A DNA stretch of 64,000 nt, taken from the NCBI RefSeq assembly GCF_003173715.1, contig NZ_CP029550.1, positions 3,953,501 through 4,017,500 on the forward strand, given 5' to 3'. Source of the stretch: Methylobacterium durans. GTDB taxonomy: Bacteria > Pseudomonadota > Alphaproteobacteria > Rhizobiales > Beijerinckiaceae. The position numbers and the translations under genes are program-made. Each line of letters begins with the position of its first letter. Position 1 is the stretch's first letter. The notes beneath the pieces are model-generated. The model was given only the letters and a program-made list of their open reading frames with translations, was not told where the DNA came from and did not search any database. Shown here in pieces: positions 18,617 to 26,781 of this stretch.

Positions 18617-19446
18617 CGGGCACCGACCTCGCGACGCGCCTCGGTCAGGCCGAGTTTCTGCCCGAGGAGGCCCTGCGCGAGGCCATCGCGGCGCCGGACC
18701 TGATCGCCGGCGCGGTGCTGCGCCTCCTCGAAGCCGCGGGCGCTGGCGTCGAGCTCACGGACGAGGAGGCGAACCTCCTGTTCTGGGGCCTCCACGTGCT
18801 CGCCGCCACGCGCGATTCGCGCGCCTACCTGCCGCTGCTGCAGCTCCTCCGGCAGGACGGTGAGACGATCGACGATCTTCTCGGAGATGCCGCCGCGACG
18901 ACCCTGCCGCAGGTGCTGGCCAGCCTCTACGACGGCGAGCCGGAGCCGCTCTTCGCGCTCATCCTCGACAGCACGACCGACGACCTCATCCGCAACGAGG
19001 CGCTGGCCGCGACGGCCTTCCTCGTCCGGGATCGGCGCATCTCGACGGAGGCCGCCGCCGGAATGCTGACGCGCTTCGACGACAAGCGCGTGGCGGTCGA
19101 GGGCGACGTCGGTTGGGTCGGCTGGGAAGAAGCGATCGCCCTGACCGGACTGCGCGACCTCGCTCCCCGCGTCGAGGCGGCCCGCAAGGACGGGCGCCTG
19201 CCGGCCGAGTTCTCCGATCCGGCCTGGTTCCGCGGCGCGCTCCGCCGAGCCGAGGCACGGCCGGACGACGCGAGCGACCTCGACGAGCGCGGTCTCGCCT
19301 ACCTTGACGATCCGATCGGAGCGCTCGCCTGGACCGCAGAGGGTGCGGGCGAGCCGGCGCACAACCCGTACCGGGACGTCGGCCGCAACGATCCTTGCCC
19401 CTGCGGCTCCGGCCGGAAGTTCAAGAAGTGCTGCCTCGGCGCCTGA
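18613..19446 (+). CDS. DUF1186/SEC-C motif protein coupled to pheT
   Basis: A 277-residue soluble protein. The body (about 20-190) is a helical DUF1186-type repeat domain, and the C-terminus is a zinc-binding SEC-C motif ([19 protein letters not shown]) of the kind found at the end of SecA, with its C-x-C and CC ligands intact. It starts inside the pheT stop (ATGA), so translation is probably coupled to pheT. The role is unknown; SEC-C motifs bind SecB or other proteins in known cases. A decayed copy of its last roughly 75 bases is found at about 20646-20735. Confidence 0.88.
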   Translation: MTGTDLATRLGQAEFLPEEALREAIAAPDLIAGAVLRLLEAAGAGVELTDEEANLLFWGLHVLAATRDSRAYLPLLQLLRQDGETIDDLLGDAAATTLPQVLASLYDGEPEPLFALILDSTTDDLIRNEALAATAFLVRDRRISTEAAAGMLTRFDDKRVAVEGDVGWVGWEEAIALTGLRDLAPRVEAARKDGRLPAEFSDPAWFRGALRRAEARPDDASDLDERGLAYLDDPIGALAWTAEGAGEPAHNPYRDVGRNDPCPCGSGRKFKKCCLGA

Positions 19447-19804
19447 CGCGCCGATTTTCGGGCACGGCAGGATCCGGCTGTCCCGATGCGGCTGACAGCC
19501 GCCGCATGCGGGGACGGGCGCCTCACGTCCGGAAGGCGACACGGACCGGTCGCGCGAGCGCGGAGCCGCATCGCCGCACGTTCCGCACTCGATCGATCTC
19601 ATTGCGGTCCTTCAGGTTGTGAAGCGCCGCCGCGATGGGCGCGTCGGGACCCCTGCAGGATCGGCTCGTAGATCTGCTGCAGATGTCGGTCGGGACGCTT
19701 GAGGATGGCGGCATCCAGTGTGATGCCACAAAGCGGGCTCGCATCCGGTGCGACCGAATGCAGGCATCTCGACAAGCGCCCCTCTCCGGCTTTCGCGTCG
19801 GTCC
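19447..19804. other. gene-poor stretch of the accessory island
   Basis: No complete gene is evident in these 358 bases. On the minus strand the reading RPDRHLQQIYEPILQG (about 19645-19695), continued one frame over as DAPIAAALHNLKDRNEIDRV, looks protein-like. It faintly recalls the short helices of NepR-type anti-sigma proteins. There is no plausible start, so if real it is a broken remnant. Confidence 0.3.
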
Positions 19805-20095
19805 TCAGCAGAGATCCGGACGCAGCTTCCAGCAAAATCGGTTTCGTGCGGGATCGAGGATCTCCAGGAAGGGCACATTCATCAGGATCAGGCCCGCCGA
19901 ATCCGCGATCTCGAAGGCGCATTCGAGGTGATCCTCGCCAGGGCTCCCCAGGGAAGAACGCCACATGTCGGCGGCGATGTCCGGAATGGCCTCGCACACA
20001 TCCAGATAAGCATGATCGAGGTCGGCGAAGGTCGAGCCTTCCTCGTCGCGATGGAAGTTCGTCGGTGTCCGAAAGTGAAGATAGAAGTGCGGCAT
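19805..20095 (-). CDS. DUF6894-like small protein
   Basis: A 96-residue protein starting MPHFYLHFRT, with DEEGSTFADLDHAYLDV and the C-terminal FEIADSAGLILMNVPFLEIL. This pattern (aromatic MP-x-F-Y/F-H start, D-x-EG, then a D-x-x-G-x-x-L strand) is that of the DUF6894 family, abundant in Methylobacterium and Bradyrhizobium and of unknown function. The ribosome-binding site before ATG 20095 is weak. It is isolated in a gene-poor stretch between the SEC-C gene and moeB. Confidence 0.7.
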   Translation of the reverse strand: MPHFYLHFRTPTNFHRDEEGSTFADLDHAYLDVCEAIPDIAADMWRSSLGSPGEDHLECAFEIADSAGLILMNVPFLEILDPARNRFCWKLRPDLC

Positions 20096-20715
20096 GAGCT
20101 GATCTCGATGTGTCGCGCTGCCATCGCGCCGATCACCCATTGCGGGCGTTCATCCCAATTTCCGGACAACGCGGCGGCGCGCGCCGATATCGTGATCCGC
20201 GCCGTCCATCGTCCGAGGTACCGCGACGCCCGTTACGATCGAGGCGCCTGGCGGGGTGTGACGACGTTCGAGTCTGATCACGAACCGAAATTGCGATGTC
20301 TCGGTCTATATTGCATCAGTTTGCGCTTTTAAACCCAAAATTTAAGAACAATTATAGCTCAGTTGTGATAATTGTATGAGCAATTACGATCCATTGGCAA
20401 CAAAATCGCGCGGGTCTGACAAAATTGTTACCAAGATGCGCGGAAGGAACGATGTCGAAACAAACGGAGTGGGCAGAGATGCTTCAATGGTGTGAACGAA
20501 AACAGGCTGAAAATTTATGCACAACGATGGCTTCACGGTGAGCGGCGTCCTTCGTCGATGGTCTGAGCGGAGCGCTCTCTGATCAGCGATCCTCATTGCG
20601 GAACGGTCCCGGCTTGGGGGCAATGTTCGAAACGCCGAGAGGCTGGCGAGCCCGGGATCGACCCCGACGGGATGTCGGCCGCAACATTCCGTGCCCTTGG
20701 GGCTAGGAGGACCTT
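20096..20715. other. AT-rich accessory intergenic region
   Basis: This is 620 bases without a recognised gene. The segment from about 20290 to 20520 is clearly AT-richer than the rest of the window, rich in ACAATT/AATTGT words, and includes the inverted repeat listed separately. A 79-codon minus-strand frame at 20384-20623 resembles nothing known. The right end carries the SEC-C tail remnant. Confidence 0.5.
20348..20375. repeat. inverted repeat in AT-rich segment
   Basis: ACAATTAT (20348-20355) and ATAATTGT (20368-20375) form a perfect 8-base inverted repeat 12 bases apart. Related words AATTGT and CAATTA recur at 20370, 20381 and 20424. It could be an operator or a hairpin; no adjacent gene makes the choice. 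Confidence 0.5.
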
Positions 20716-20735
20716 TCAGGACGTGCTGCCTGGGC
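20646..20735 (+). pseudogene. decayed copy of the SEC-C gene 3' end
   Basis: The sequence GATGTCGGCCGCAAC followed by ATTCCGTGCCC...GACGTGCTGCCTGGGCGCT lines up with the last part of the SEC-C gene (19375-19443: GACGTCGGCCGCAAC...CTTGCCC...AAGTGCTGCCTCGGCGCC). Twelve bases (GTCGGCCGCAAC) are identical in a row and the CTGCCT-GGCGC end is shared. Frame and cysteine codons are destroyed. It overlaps the 3' end of the moeB-like gene on the other strand. Confidence 0.65.
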
Positions 20736-21540
20736 GCTGCGCGAGATCGGCCGTCGCCGCATGTCCGTTCAGCGGGTTCGTCTCGTCCCAGCCGTAGGAC
20801 AGGGTCTCGAAGCGCATCGATCGGGCGTCGACCATGAGGAGACGGCCGATGAGAGGCTCGCCGAAGCCGGCGAACGCGCGGATCACCTCCATCGCCATCA
20901 GCGATCCCATCACGCCCGCGAGCGCGCCGAGCACGCCGGCCTCGGCGCAGGGCGGCACGCTGCCGGGCGGCGGCGGGCTCGGGAACAGGCAGCGATAGGT
21001 CGGGTTCGGGCGCCCGTCAGGCCCCGTCTCGTGCGCGCGGATCGTCGTGAGCGAGCCGTCGAACTGGCCGAGCGCGGCCGTGACGAGGGGGCGCTTCGCG
21101 TGGAAGCAAGCGTCGGAGACGGCGTAGCGGGTGGAGAAATTGTCCGAGCCGTCCGCCACGAGATCGTAGGCTGCGAGGAGGCCGGGGGCGTTCTCGGCGG
21201 TGATCCGCGTCGCGTGCGCGACAACCTCGACATGCGGGTTGAGGCGCCCGACCGCCTGCGCCGCGCTCTCGACCTTCGGCCGGCCGATATCAGGCGTGCC
21301 GTGAATCACCTGTCGCTGCAGGTTCGAGAGGGAGACCGTGTCGTCATCGACGATGCCGATCGTGCCGATGCCTGCGGCGGCGAGATACTGGATCAGCGGC
21401 GCCCCGAGCCCGCCCGCGCCGATCACCAGGACGCGTGCCGCCTTCAGGCGCGCCTGCCCGGGGCCGCCGACCTCGCGCAGGACGAGGTGGCGGGCGTAGC
21501 GTTCGATTTCGTCGGCGGAAAGGGCCATGGCGAGGCCCAT
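20716..21540 (-). CDS. moeB: MoeB/ThiF/HesA family adenylyltransferase
   Basis: A 274-residue E1-like enzyme that adenylates the C-terminus of a ubiquitin-like sulfur carrier (MoaD in molybdopterin synthesis, or ThiS). It has the ATP-binding VLVIGAGGLGAPLIQYLAAA, DDDTVSLSNLQRQVIHG and the DGSDNFSTRYAVSDAC segment. The two CxxC zinc pairs of classical MoeB are not complete: only one cysteine is seen in PTYRCLF and none at the C-terminus, which ends NPLNGHAATADLAQRPGSTS. No rhodanese domain. The end of the gene runs into the SEC-C remnant. An alternative start is ATG 21528. The gene diverges from dapE. Confidence 0.85.
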   Translation of the reverse strand: MGLAMALSADEIERYARHLVLREVGGPGQARLKAARVLVIGAGGLGAPLIQYLAAAGIGTIGIVDDDTVSLSNLQRQVIHGTPDIGRPKVESAAQAVGRLNPHVEVVAHATRITAENAPGLLAAYDLVADGSDNFSTRYAVSDACFHAKRPLVTAALGQFDGSLTTIRAHETGPDGRPNPTYRCLFPSPPPPGSVPPCAEAGVLGALAGVMGSLMAMEVIRAFAGFGEPLIGRLLMVDARSMRFETLSYGWDETNPLNGHAATADLAQRPGSTS

Positions 21541-21605
21541 AGACCCGCGGCAGCGTCGGCGGAAGCCCCGGGGCCCTGTTCCGTTCGCGGCGCAGCTTCA
21601 CTAGG

Positions 21606-22826
21606 GTGGCCGCCCCGCCATCCGATCCGCCTTGCCCCGTGCCGCACTCGCCCCTCGACCTCGCCCAGGCCCTGATCCGCTGCCCCTCCGTGACGCCGGA
21701 GGAGGGCGGTGCACTTGACCTCTTGGGTCGCATCCTCGCGGAGGCCGGGTTCGCGGTGGAGCGCCCGGTCTTCTCCGAGGCGGGTACGCCCGACATCCAC
21801 AACCTCTACGCGCGGATCGGGACGGCGGGGCCCTGCCTGCTGCTCGCCGGGCACACGGACGTAGTGCCCCCGGGAGAGACGGGCGCGTGGCGCCACGAAC
21901 CCTTTGCGGGCGACGTGGCGGACGGAATCCTCTACGGGCGCGGCGCCGTCGACATGAAGGGCGGCCTCGCCTGCCTGCTGGCCGCGACGCTCGACCTCCT
22001 CGCCGCGCGGGGGCCGGCCTTCGGCGGCTCGATTGCGTTCCTGATCACCGGGGACGAGGAGGGACCTGCGGTCAACGGCACGGTGAAGCTCCTCACCTGG
22101 GCGCGCGCGCGCGGCGAGCACTTCGACCATTGCCTGCTCGGCGAGCCGACCAACCCGAGCCGCCTCGGCGAGATGATCAAGATCGGCCGGCGCGGCTCGC
22201 TCACGGGCAAGATCACGGTGCACGGCCGTCAGGGTCACGTCGCCTACCCGCACCGGGCCGAGAATCCGATCCCGGGCATGCTGCGCCTCGCCTCGGCCCT
22301 CGTCGCCGAGCCGATCGACGGCGGCACGGCGCATTTCGACGCCTCGAACCTCGAATTCACGACGATCGACGTCGGCAATGCGGCCACCAACGTGATTCCC
22401 GCCGACGCGCGGGCCGTGTTCAACATCCGCTTCAACGAGGGCTGGTCCGCCGAGACGTTGGGCGCCGAGATCCGGCGGCGCCTGGAGGTCGCGGCCGGCA
22501 ACACGGTGCGCTACACGCTGGACCTGCAACCCTCGAACGCGCCCGCCTTCCTGACGCGACCCGACGCCTTCGTGGATCTCGTCGCGGGCGCGATCGAGGC
22601 CGAGACCGGCCTGCGCCCTGAGCTTTCCACCACCGGAGGCACCTCCGACGCGCGCTTCATCAAGGACGCCTGCCCGGTCGTCGAGTTCGGCCTCGTCGGC
22701 GAGACCATGCATCAGGTGGACGAACGCGTTCCGGTGGCGGACTTGGAGCGCCTGACCGCGATCTACAGGCGGGTGCTGGAGGCCTATTTTCCGGCCGGAG
22801 CGTCGGGGGCGTCGCCCTCCGCGTAA
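21606..22826 (+). CDS. dapE: succinyl-diaminopimelate desuccinylase
   Basis: A 406-residue M20 metallohydrolase of the lysine/diaminopimelate pathway, forming LL-diaminopimelate for peptidoglycan. Metal ligands are visible in [11 protein letters not shown] (His), RGAVDMKGG (Asp), TGDEEGPA (Glu-Glu) and [10 protein letters not shown] (His). The dimerisation lid (about 195-310) begins after [20 protein letters not shown]. The start is uncertain: GTG 21606 or GTG 21639, neither with a clear ribosome-binding site. Its last 43 bases overlap the 3' end of truA on the opposite strand. Confidence 0.95.
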   Translation: MAAPPSDPPCPVPHSPLDLAQALIRCPSVTPEEGGALDLLGRILAEAGFAVERPVFSEAGTPDIHNLYARIGTAGPCLLLAGHTDVVPPGETGAWRHEPFAGDVADGILYGRGAVDMKGGLACLLAATLDLLAARGPAFGGSIAFLITGDEEGPAVNGTVKLLTWARARGEHFDHCLLGEPTNPSRLGEMIKIGRRGSLTGKITVHGRQGHVAYPHRAENPIPGMLRLASALVAEPIDGGTAHFDASNLEFTTIDVGNAATNVIPADARAVFNIRFNEGWSAETLGAEIRRRLEVAAGNTVRYTLDLQPSNAPAFLTRPDAFVDLVAGAIEAETGLRPELSTTGGTSDARFIKDACPVVEFGLVGETMHQVDERVPVADLERLTAIYRRVLEAYFPAGASGASPSA

Positions 22827-23569
22827 TCCACGCCGACGAAGGTCAGCCCGCAGGCCGGAGCCATCGGGCCGCACCGGCTGCGGTCGCGCGCGGCGAGGAT
22901 GTCGGCGACGTCGTCGGCGGTGACGCGACGGCTTCCCGCGAGCATCAGGGTGCCGACCATGCTGCGGACCTGATGATGGAGGAAGGATCGGGCCGAAGTC
23001 GCGATCACGATCTCCTCGTGCAGACCCATCGAGACCCGCGCGACGTCAAGCTGCTCCAGGGTGCGCACCGGGCTCGCCGCCTGGCACTCGGCGGCGCGGA
23101 AGGCGGTGAAGTCGTGCCGCCCGAGAAGGGGTAGGGCGGCCGCCTGCATCAGATCGGGATCGAGCGCCCAGGGCACGTGCCAGACATGCGCCCGCGTCAA
23201 CGCCGCGGGACTGCGCCGGTTGAGGATCCGATACCGGTAATGGCGCCGGATCGCGGAATGACGCGCGTCGAACCCGGCACGCGCGATCTCGGCGGAGAGG
23301 ATCGCCACGGGCAGCGGGCGCAGATGTGCGTTCAGGGCGTCGCGCACCGTGTCCGTTCGCCAATCCTTCGTGAGGTCGAGATGGGCAACCTGATGAATGG
23401 CGTGGACGCCCGCATCCGTGCGGCCTGCGCAGGTGAGACGGGCGTCCTCACCGGTGAAACGCGTCACCGCCGCCTCGATCGCGCCCTGGACGGTGAGATC
23501 CTCCGCCTGCCGCTGCCAGCCGCAGAAGGGAGCCCCGTCGTACTCGATGACGAGCTTGTAGCGCGGCAT
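22784..23569 (-). CDS. truA: tRNA pseudouridine(38-40) synthase
   Basis: A 261-residue enzyme modifying the anticodon arm of many tRNAs. It starts [20 protein letters not shown] and contains the catalytic motif [12 protein letters not shown] (Asp nucleophile in GRTDAG) and [18 protein letters not shown] near the C-terminus. The family usually ends around residue 245; a short acidic tail ([11 protein letters not shown]) is added here within the overlap with dapE. Its ATG shares one base with the fmt stop (TGATG), so def-fmt-truA form one translationally coupled operon. Confidence 0.96.
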   Translation of the reverse strand: MPRYKLVIEYDGAPFCGWQRQAEDLTVQGAIEAAVTRFTGEDARLTCAGRTDAGVHAIHQVAHLDLTKDWRTDTVRDALNAHLRPLPVAILSAEIARAGFDARHSAIRRHYRYRILNRRSPAALTRAHVWHVPWALDPDLMQAAALPLLGRHDFTAFRAAECQAASPVRTLEQLDVARVSMGLHEEIVIATSARSFLHHQVRSMVGTLMLAGSRRVTADDVADILAARDRSRCGPMAPACGLTFVGVDYAEGDAPDAPAGK

Positions 23570-24498
23570 CAGAGGAGGCGCGCGCCGGGCTCGAGCCGGG
23601 CGCCGCGCAGGAACTCGGAGCCGGAGACCGTGCCGCCGCGCCCGGCCCGGCGAAGCTCGGTCAGGCGCACGGCGCCCGCGCCGCAGGCGACGAGGCCGTC
23701 CGCTGAGAGGAGCGTGCCGGGCTCGCCCGACCCTTCAGCGGGCTCGGCCCGCAGCACCTTCACGCGCTCCGGCCCCTTCCCGAGATCGGCCTCGAAGAAG
23801 GCACCGGGAAACGGCGAGAGCCCGTTGACATGGTTCGCCACCGCGCTGGCCGGGCGCGCCCAGTCGATGCGCGCCTCTTCGTTCGAGATCTTGTGGGCGT
23901 AGACCACGCCGGATTCCGGCTGCGGCGTGAAGGCAAGTCCGCCGACGGCGAGTTCGGCGAGCGCCCGACCCATGAGGTCGGCGCCGAGTGGCATCAGCGC
24001 GTCGTGCAACTCGCCCGCCGTCATGCCGGGGCGGATCGGCAGCCTCGCCTCCATCGCGACGGGGCCGGTGTCGAGGCCGGCCTCCATCCGCATCACGCCG
24101 ACGCCGCTCTCCGCATCGCCCGCCATCACCGCCCGCTGGATCGGCGCGGCGCCGCGCCAGCGCGGCAGCAGCGAGCCGTGCAGGTTTAGGCAGCCGTGGC
24201 GCGGCGCGTCGAGGATCGCCTGCGGCAGGAGGAGCCCATAGGCCACCACGACCGCGACGTCGGCCGCGTGCCGGTGAAACGTCGCGGCGGCGTCCGCGTC
24301 GCGAAGCGTAGCGGGCGTCAGCACCGGAACGCCGAGCGCCTCGGCGAACGCGTGGACGGGGGAGGGGCGTAAGCCGAGGCCGCGGCCGGCTTTGGCGGGC
24401 GCGCGGGTGTAGACGGCGGCCACCGTGTGGCCGTCCTGCGCGATGCGCGCCAGCGTCGGCACCGCGAAGTCCGGGGTGCCCATGAAGACGATTCTCAA
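23569..24498 (-). CDS. fmt: methionyl-tRNA formyltransferase
   Basis: A 309-residue enzyme that formylates initiator Met-tRNA using 10-formyl-tetrahydrofolate. It starts [20 protein letters not shown] and has the folate-site motif [20 protein letters not shown] and [15 protein letters not shown]. The C-terminal OB domain binds tRNA (about 205-309, from [12 protein letters not shown]). It lies between def and truA; def removes the formyl group that Fmt adds, the classic pairing. Confidence 0.97.
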   Translation of the reverse strand: MRIVFMGTPDFAVPTLARIAQDGHTVAAVYTRAPAKAGRGLGLRPSPVHAFAEALGVPVLTPATLRDADAAATFHRHAADVAVVVAYGLLLPQAILDAPRHGCLNLHGSLLPRWRGAAPIQRAVMAGDAESGVGVMRMEAGLDTGPVAMEARLPIRPGMTAGELHDALMPLGADLMGRALAELAVGGLAFTPQPESGVVYAHKISNEEARIDWARPASAVANHVNGLSPFPGAFFEADLGKGPERVKVLRAEPAEGSGEPGTLLSADGLVACGAGAVRLTELRRAGRGGTVSGSEFLRGARLEPGARLL

Positions 24499-24526
24499 GC
24501 TTGGGCCCTCGCTCGGGCGTGGGGCG

Positions 24527-25045
24527 TCAGGCGGCCTCGCCGCGCTTGGCCGCCTTGGCGAATTTTTTCACGACCCGGTCGCGCTTCAGCTTCGACAGGT
24601 GGTCGATGAACAGCACGCCGTTCAGGTGGTCGATCTCGTGCTGGATGCAGGTCGCGAGAAGCCCGTCCGCCTCGATCTCCTGCTCCTTGCCGTCGAGGTC
24701 GCGAAAGCGCACCCGCACCCGATCCGGCCGCTCGACCTCACCGTAGAACTCAGGAATCGAGAGGCAGCCCTCGTCGTAGACCCGCTTCTCCTCGGACGAC
24801 CACACGATCTCGGGATCGAGGAAGACCCGCGGCTCGCGGGCGTTCTCGTCCTTCGAGGTGTCGATCGTCACGACACGCTTCGGCACGCCGATCTGTATCG
24901 CGGCGAGGCCGACGCCCGGCGCGTCGTACATCGTCTCCAGCATGTCCGCGGCGAGCTTGCGGATCTCGTCCGTGACGGGGCCGGCGGGCTCCGACCTCAG
25001 GCGCAGGCGGGAATCGGGCAGGATGACGAGGGGTCTGACGGCCAT
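24527..25045 (-). CDS. def: peptide deformylase
   Basis: A 172-residue metalloenzyme removing N-formyl groups from new proteins. All three family motifs are present: [17 protein letters not shown] (metal Cys) and [12 protein letters not shown] (two metal His and the catalytic Glu). A Lys/Ala-rich tail follows. It is the first gene of def-fmt-truA, 28 bases ahead of fmt. The start ATG is at 25045. Confidence 0.98.
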   Translation of the reverse strand: MAVRPLVILPDSRLRLRSEPAGPVTDEIRKLAADMLETMYDAPGVGLAAIQIGVPKRVVTIDTSKDENAREPRVFLDPEIVWSSEEKRVYDEGCLSIPEFYGEVERPDRVRVRFRDLDGKEQEIEADGLLATCIQHEIDHLNGVLFIDHLSKLKRDRVVKKFAKAAKRGEAA

Positions 25046-25248
25046 GGCGGAACCGGGAAGGACGGCGCCAAACCGCGGCGCTCGAAAGATTTTCGCAGAT
25101 AAGGTGTGGGACGGGGCCGGTCAAATCGTCCCGTCAGGGTCGCGCACCTTCCGCACAGGCATCGGGCGGACCAAGCTTACTCTACCTCAGATTGCACTCG
25201 CTCGATCACCGCCCTAAGTACGCCGCCGGACGCGGAAGGGGGATCGAC

Positions 25249-25759
25249 ATGGTGGAGCAGGGTCTCGGCGCCGGTGCGTCGACCCCGCGGGCGGTCAAGC
25301 CCGAGGTTCCGGAAGAGGTCGTCGAGAGCTGGCAATACATCGTCAATGAGGTCGCGCGGCGCCTCGACGTGCCGGTCGGCCTGATCATGCGGGTGGATCG
25401 GTCCGGAGATCGAGGTCATCGCTGCCAATGACGATTCCCGGAACCCGCACGCGCTAGGGGAGCGCCGGGTGCTCAAGGATTCGGGCATCTACTGCGAGAC
25501 GGTGCTCGGCCAGGGCACGCATCTCTACGTGCGCAATGCCCATGCCGACATCCGTTCCTGGGCGGGCAACCCGTGCTTCGAGCAGCACGGCCTGCTCACC
25601 TATCTCGGCTACCCGATCCGCTGGCCGGACGGCAGCCTGTTCGGCACGCTCTGCGTCCTCGATCTCGTGGAAAAGGTCTACACGGACCATGAGCGCGACG
25701 TGATGGCCCTGATGCGCGACCTGATCGAGGGCAACCTGCGCACGCTCTGCGTGCACTGA
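25249..25759 (+). pseudogene. GAF domain protein, frame-shifted
   Basis: The start is ATG 25249 (MVEQGLGAG) with GGAAGGGGG upstream. Coding runs in one frame through EEVVESWQYIVNEVARRLDV and VGLIMRVD, then into a stop at 25431. The next frame carries the continuation GPEIEVIAANDDSRNPHA, then LKDSGIYCETVLGQGTHLYV and LTYLGYPIRWPDGSLFGTLC, to 25759. Removing one base near 25399 (GTGGATCGGTCCGG) restores a GAF domain of about 169 residues. GAF domains bind small ligands or chromophores. It is convergent with recR, 4 bases apart. The shift may be a real mutation or a sequencing error. Confidence 0.75.
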
Positions 25760-25763
25760 CGGC

Positions 25764-26369
25764 TCAGAACGCCGTCCGGCTCCGGATGGCCGCCGACAGG
25801 GTCCCCTCGTCGAGATAGTCGAGCTCCCCGCCCACCGGCACGCCGTGGGCGAGGCGGGTGATCGTCAATCCGAGATGGGCGAGCGACTCGGTGACGTAAT
25901 GGGCCGTGGTCTGGCCATCGACGGTGGCGTTCAGCGCGAGGATGATCTCCTTGACCGCCGGGTCGCTGGCGCGCTCGACGAGGCGCGCGATGTTGAGGTG
26001 CTCCGGCCGCACCCCGTCGAGGGCCGAGAGCACGCCGCCGAGCACGTGGTAGCGCGCCTGAACGGCACCCGAGCGCTCCAGCGCCCAGAGGTCGGAGACG
26101 TCCTCGACGACGACGAGGGTGGTCGGATCGCGCTTCGCGTCCCGGCAGATCGTGCAAGGATCGCTGGTGTCGACGTTGCCGCAGGCGTGGCAGACCACGA
26201 TGCGCTCGGCCGCGATCCGCATCGCCTCGGAGAGGGGGCCGAGCAGGGTGTCGCGCTTCTTGATGAGCTGCAACGCGGCGCGGCGCGCCGAACGCGGACC
26301 GAGGCCCGGCATGCGGGCGAGGAGCTGGATCAGGCGCTCGATCTCGGGACCGGCGACGGCTTGGGGCAT
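25764..26369 (-). CDS. recR: recombination protein RecR
   Basis: A 201-residue DNA-clamp protein of the RecFOR gap-repair pathway. It has the N-terminal helix-hairpin-helix ([19 protein letters not shown]), the four-cysteine zinc finger [16 protein letters not shown], and the Toprim domain ([31 protein letters not shown]). ATG 26369 gives the normal family length; a frame open to 26483 is not supported by homology. In most bacteria recR follows dnaX-ybaB directly, but here a histidine kinase and pckA lie between. Confidence 0.96.
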   Translation of the reverse strand: MPQAVAGPEIERLIQLLARMPGLGPRSARRAALQLIKKRDTLLGPLSEAMRIAAERIVVCHACGNVDTSDPCTICRDAKRDPTTLVVVEDVSDLWALERSGAVQARYHVLGGVLSALDGVRPEHLNIARLVERASDPAVKEIILALNATVDGQTTAHYVTESLAHLGLTITRLAHGVPVGGELDYLDEGTLSAAIRSRTAF

Positions 26370-26781
26370 CGTGCGTCCATTGGCTGACCGGACGCGGGCG
26401 CGTCCGGGCGGGTCCCGCAGGGCATAGCGGGCAAACGCCGAACGGGAAATCGGGTCCGCGCGTGTAAAGATGGGCCTCGGCACCCGGTTTTTCTCCCGCG
26501 CGCGGCCTTGGGCCGCTGCGAGGGCCGTTCATCCACCGGACATTTGCGGCGCGCCAACATTGGTCGCGACTGACAAACCTCGCGTGCCTTCTCGACATCG
26601 TACGCAAGTCTGATTGACGGGATAGCTTCGCCACCTATCGACATTGATCTTACGCGAGAGGCGGTGAACCTGCGTGCGGCGGGCCTGAACGACCGCACGG
26701 ACGTCGCCTCGCGAGGCCCGGCGTCGGCCCGATGCCGGAGTGGAGGAAAACGGCGCGATCAGGTGCCCGGGAGATACGCTC
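26370..26781. other. intergenic region between recR and pckA
   Basis: This is 412 bases between divergent genes with no recognisable coding frame. It includes short palindromic G/C stretches (around 26382-26400) and a possible promoter for pckA at 26614-26641. The pckA leader would be about 130 bases long. Confidence 0.4.
26614..26641 (+). promoter_or_regulatory. possible sigma-70 type promoter of pckA
   Basis: TTGACG (26614-26619) and TATCGA (26636-26641) are 16 bases apart. The -35 matches the consensus at five of six positions; the -10 is weak, as is usual in high-GC alphaproteobacteria. Confidence 0.35.

Noticed and set aside
20354..20368. TAGCTCAGTTG, a tRNA D-arm-like string
   Set aside because: No acceptor stem, anticodon arm or GGTTCGA T-arm at the right distance; it lies inside the AT-rich repeat segment.
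20601..20630. GGAAC...GTT resembling an EcfG general-stress promoter
   Set aside because: Spacing is 20 bases rather than about 16-18, and no gene starts downstream.
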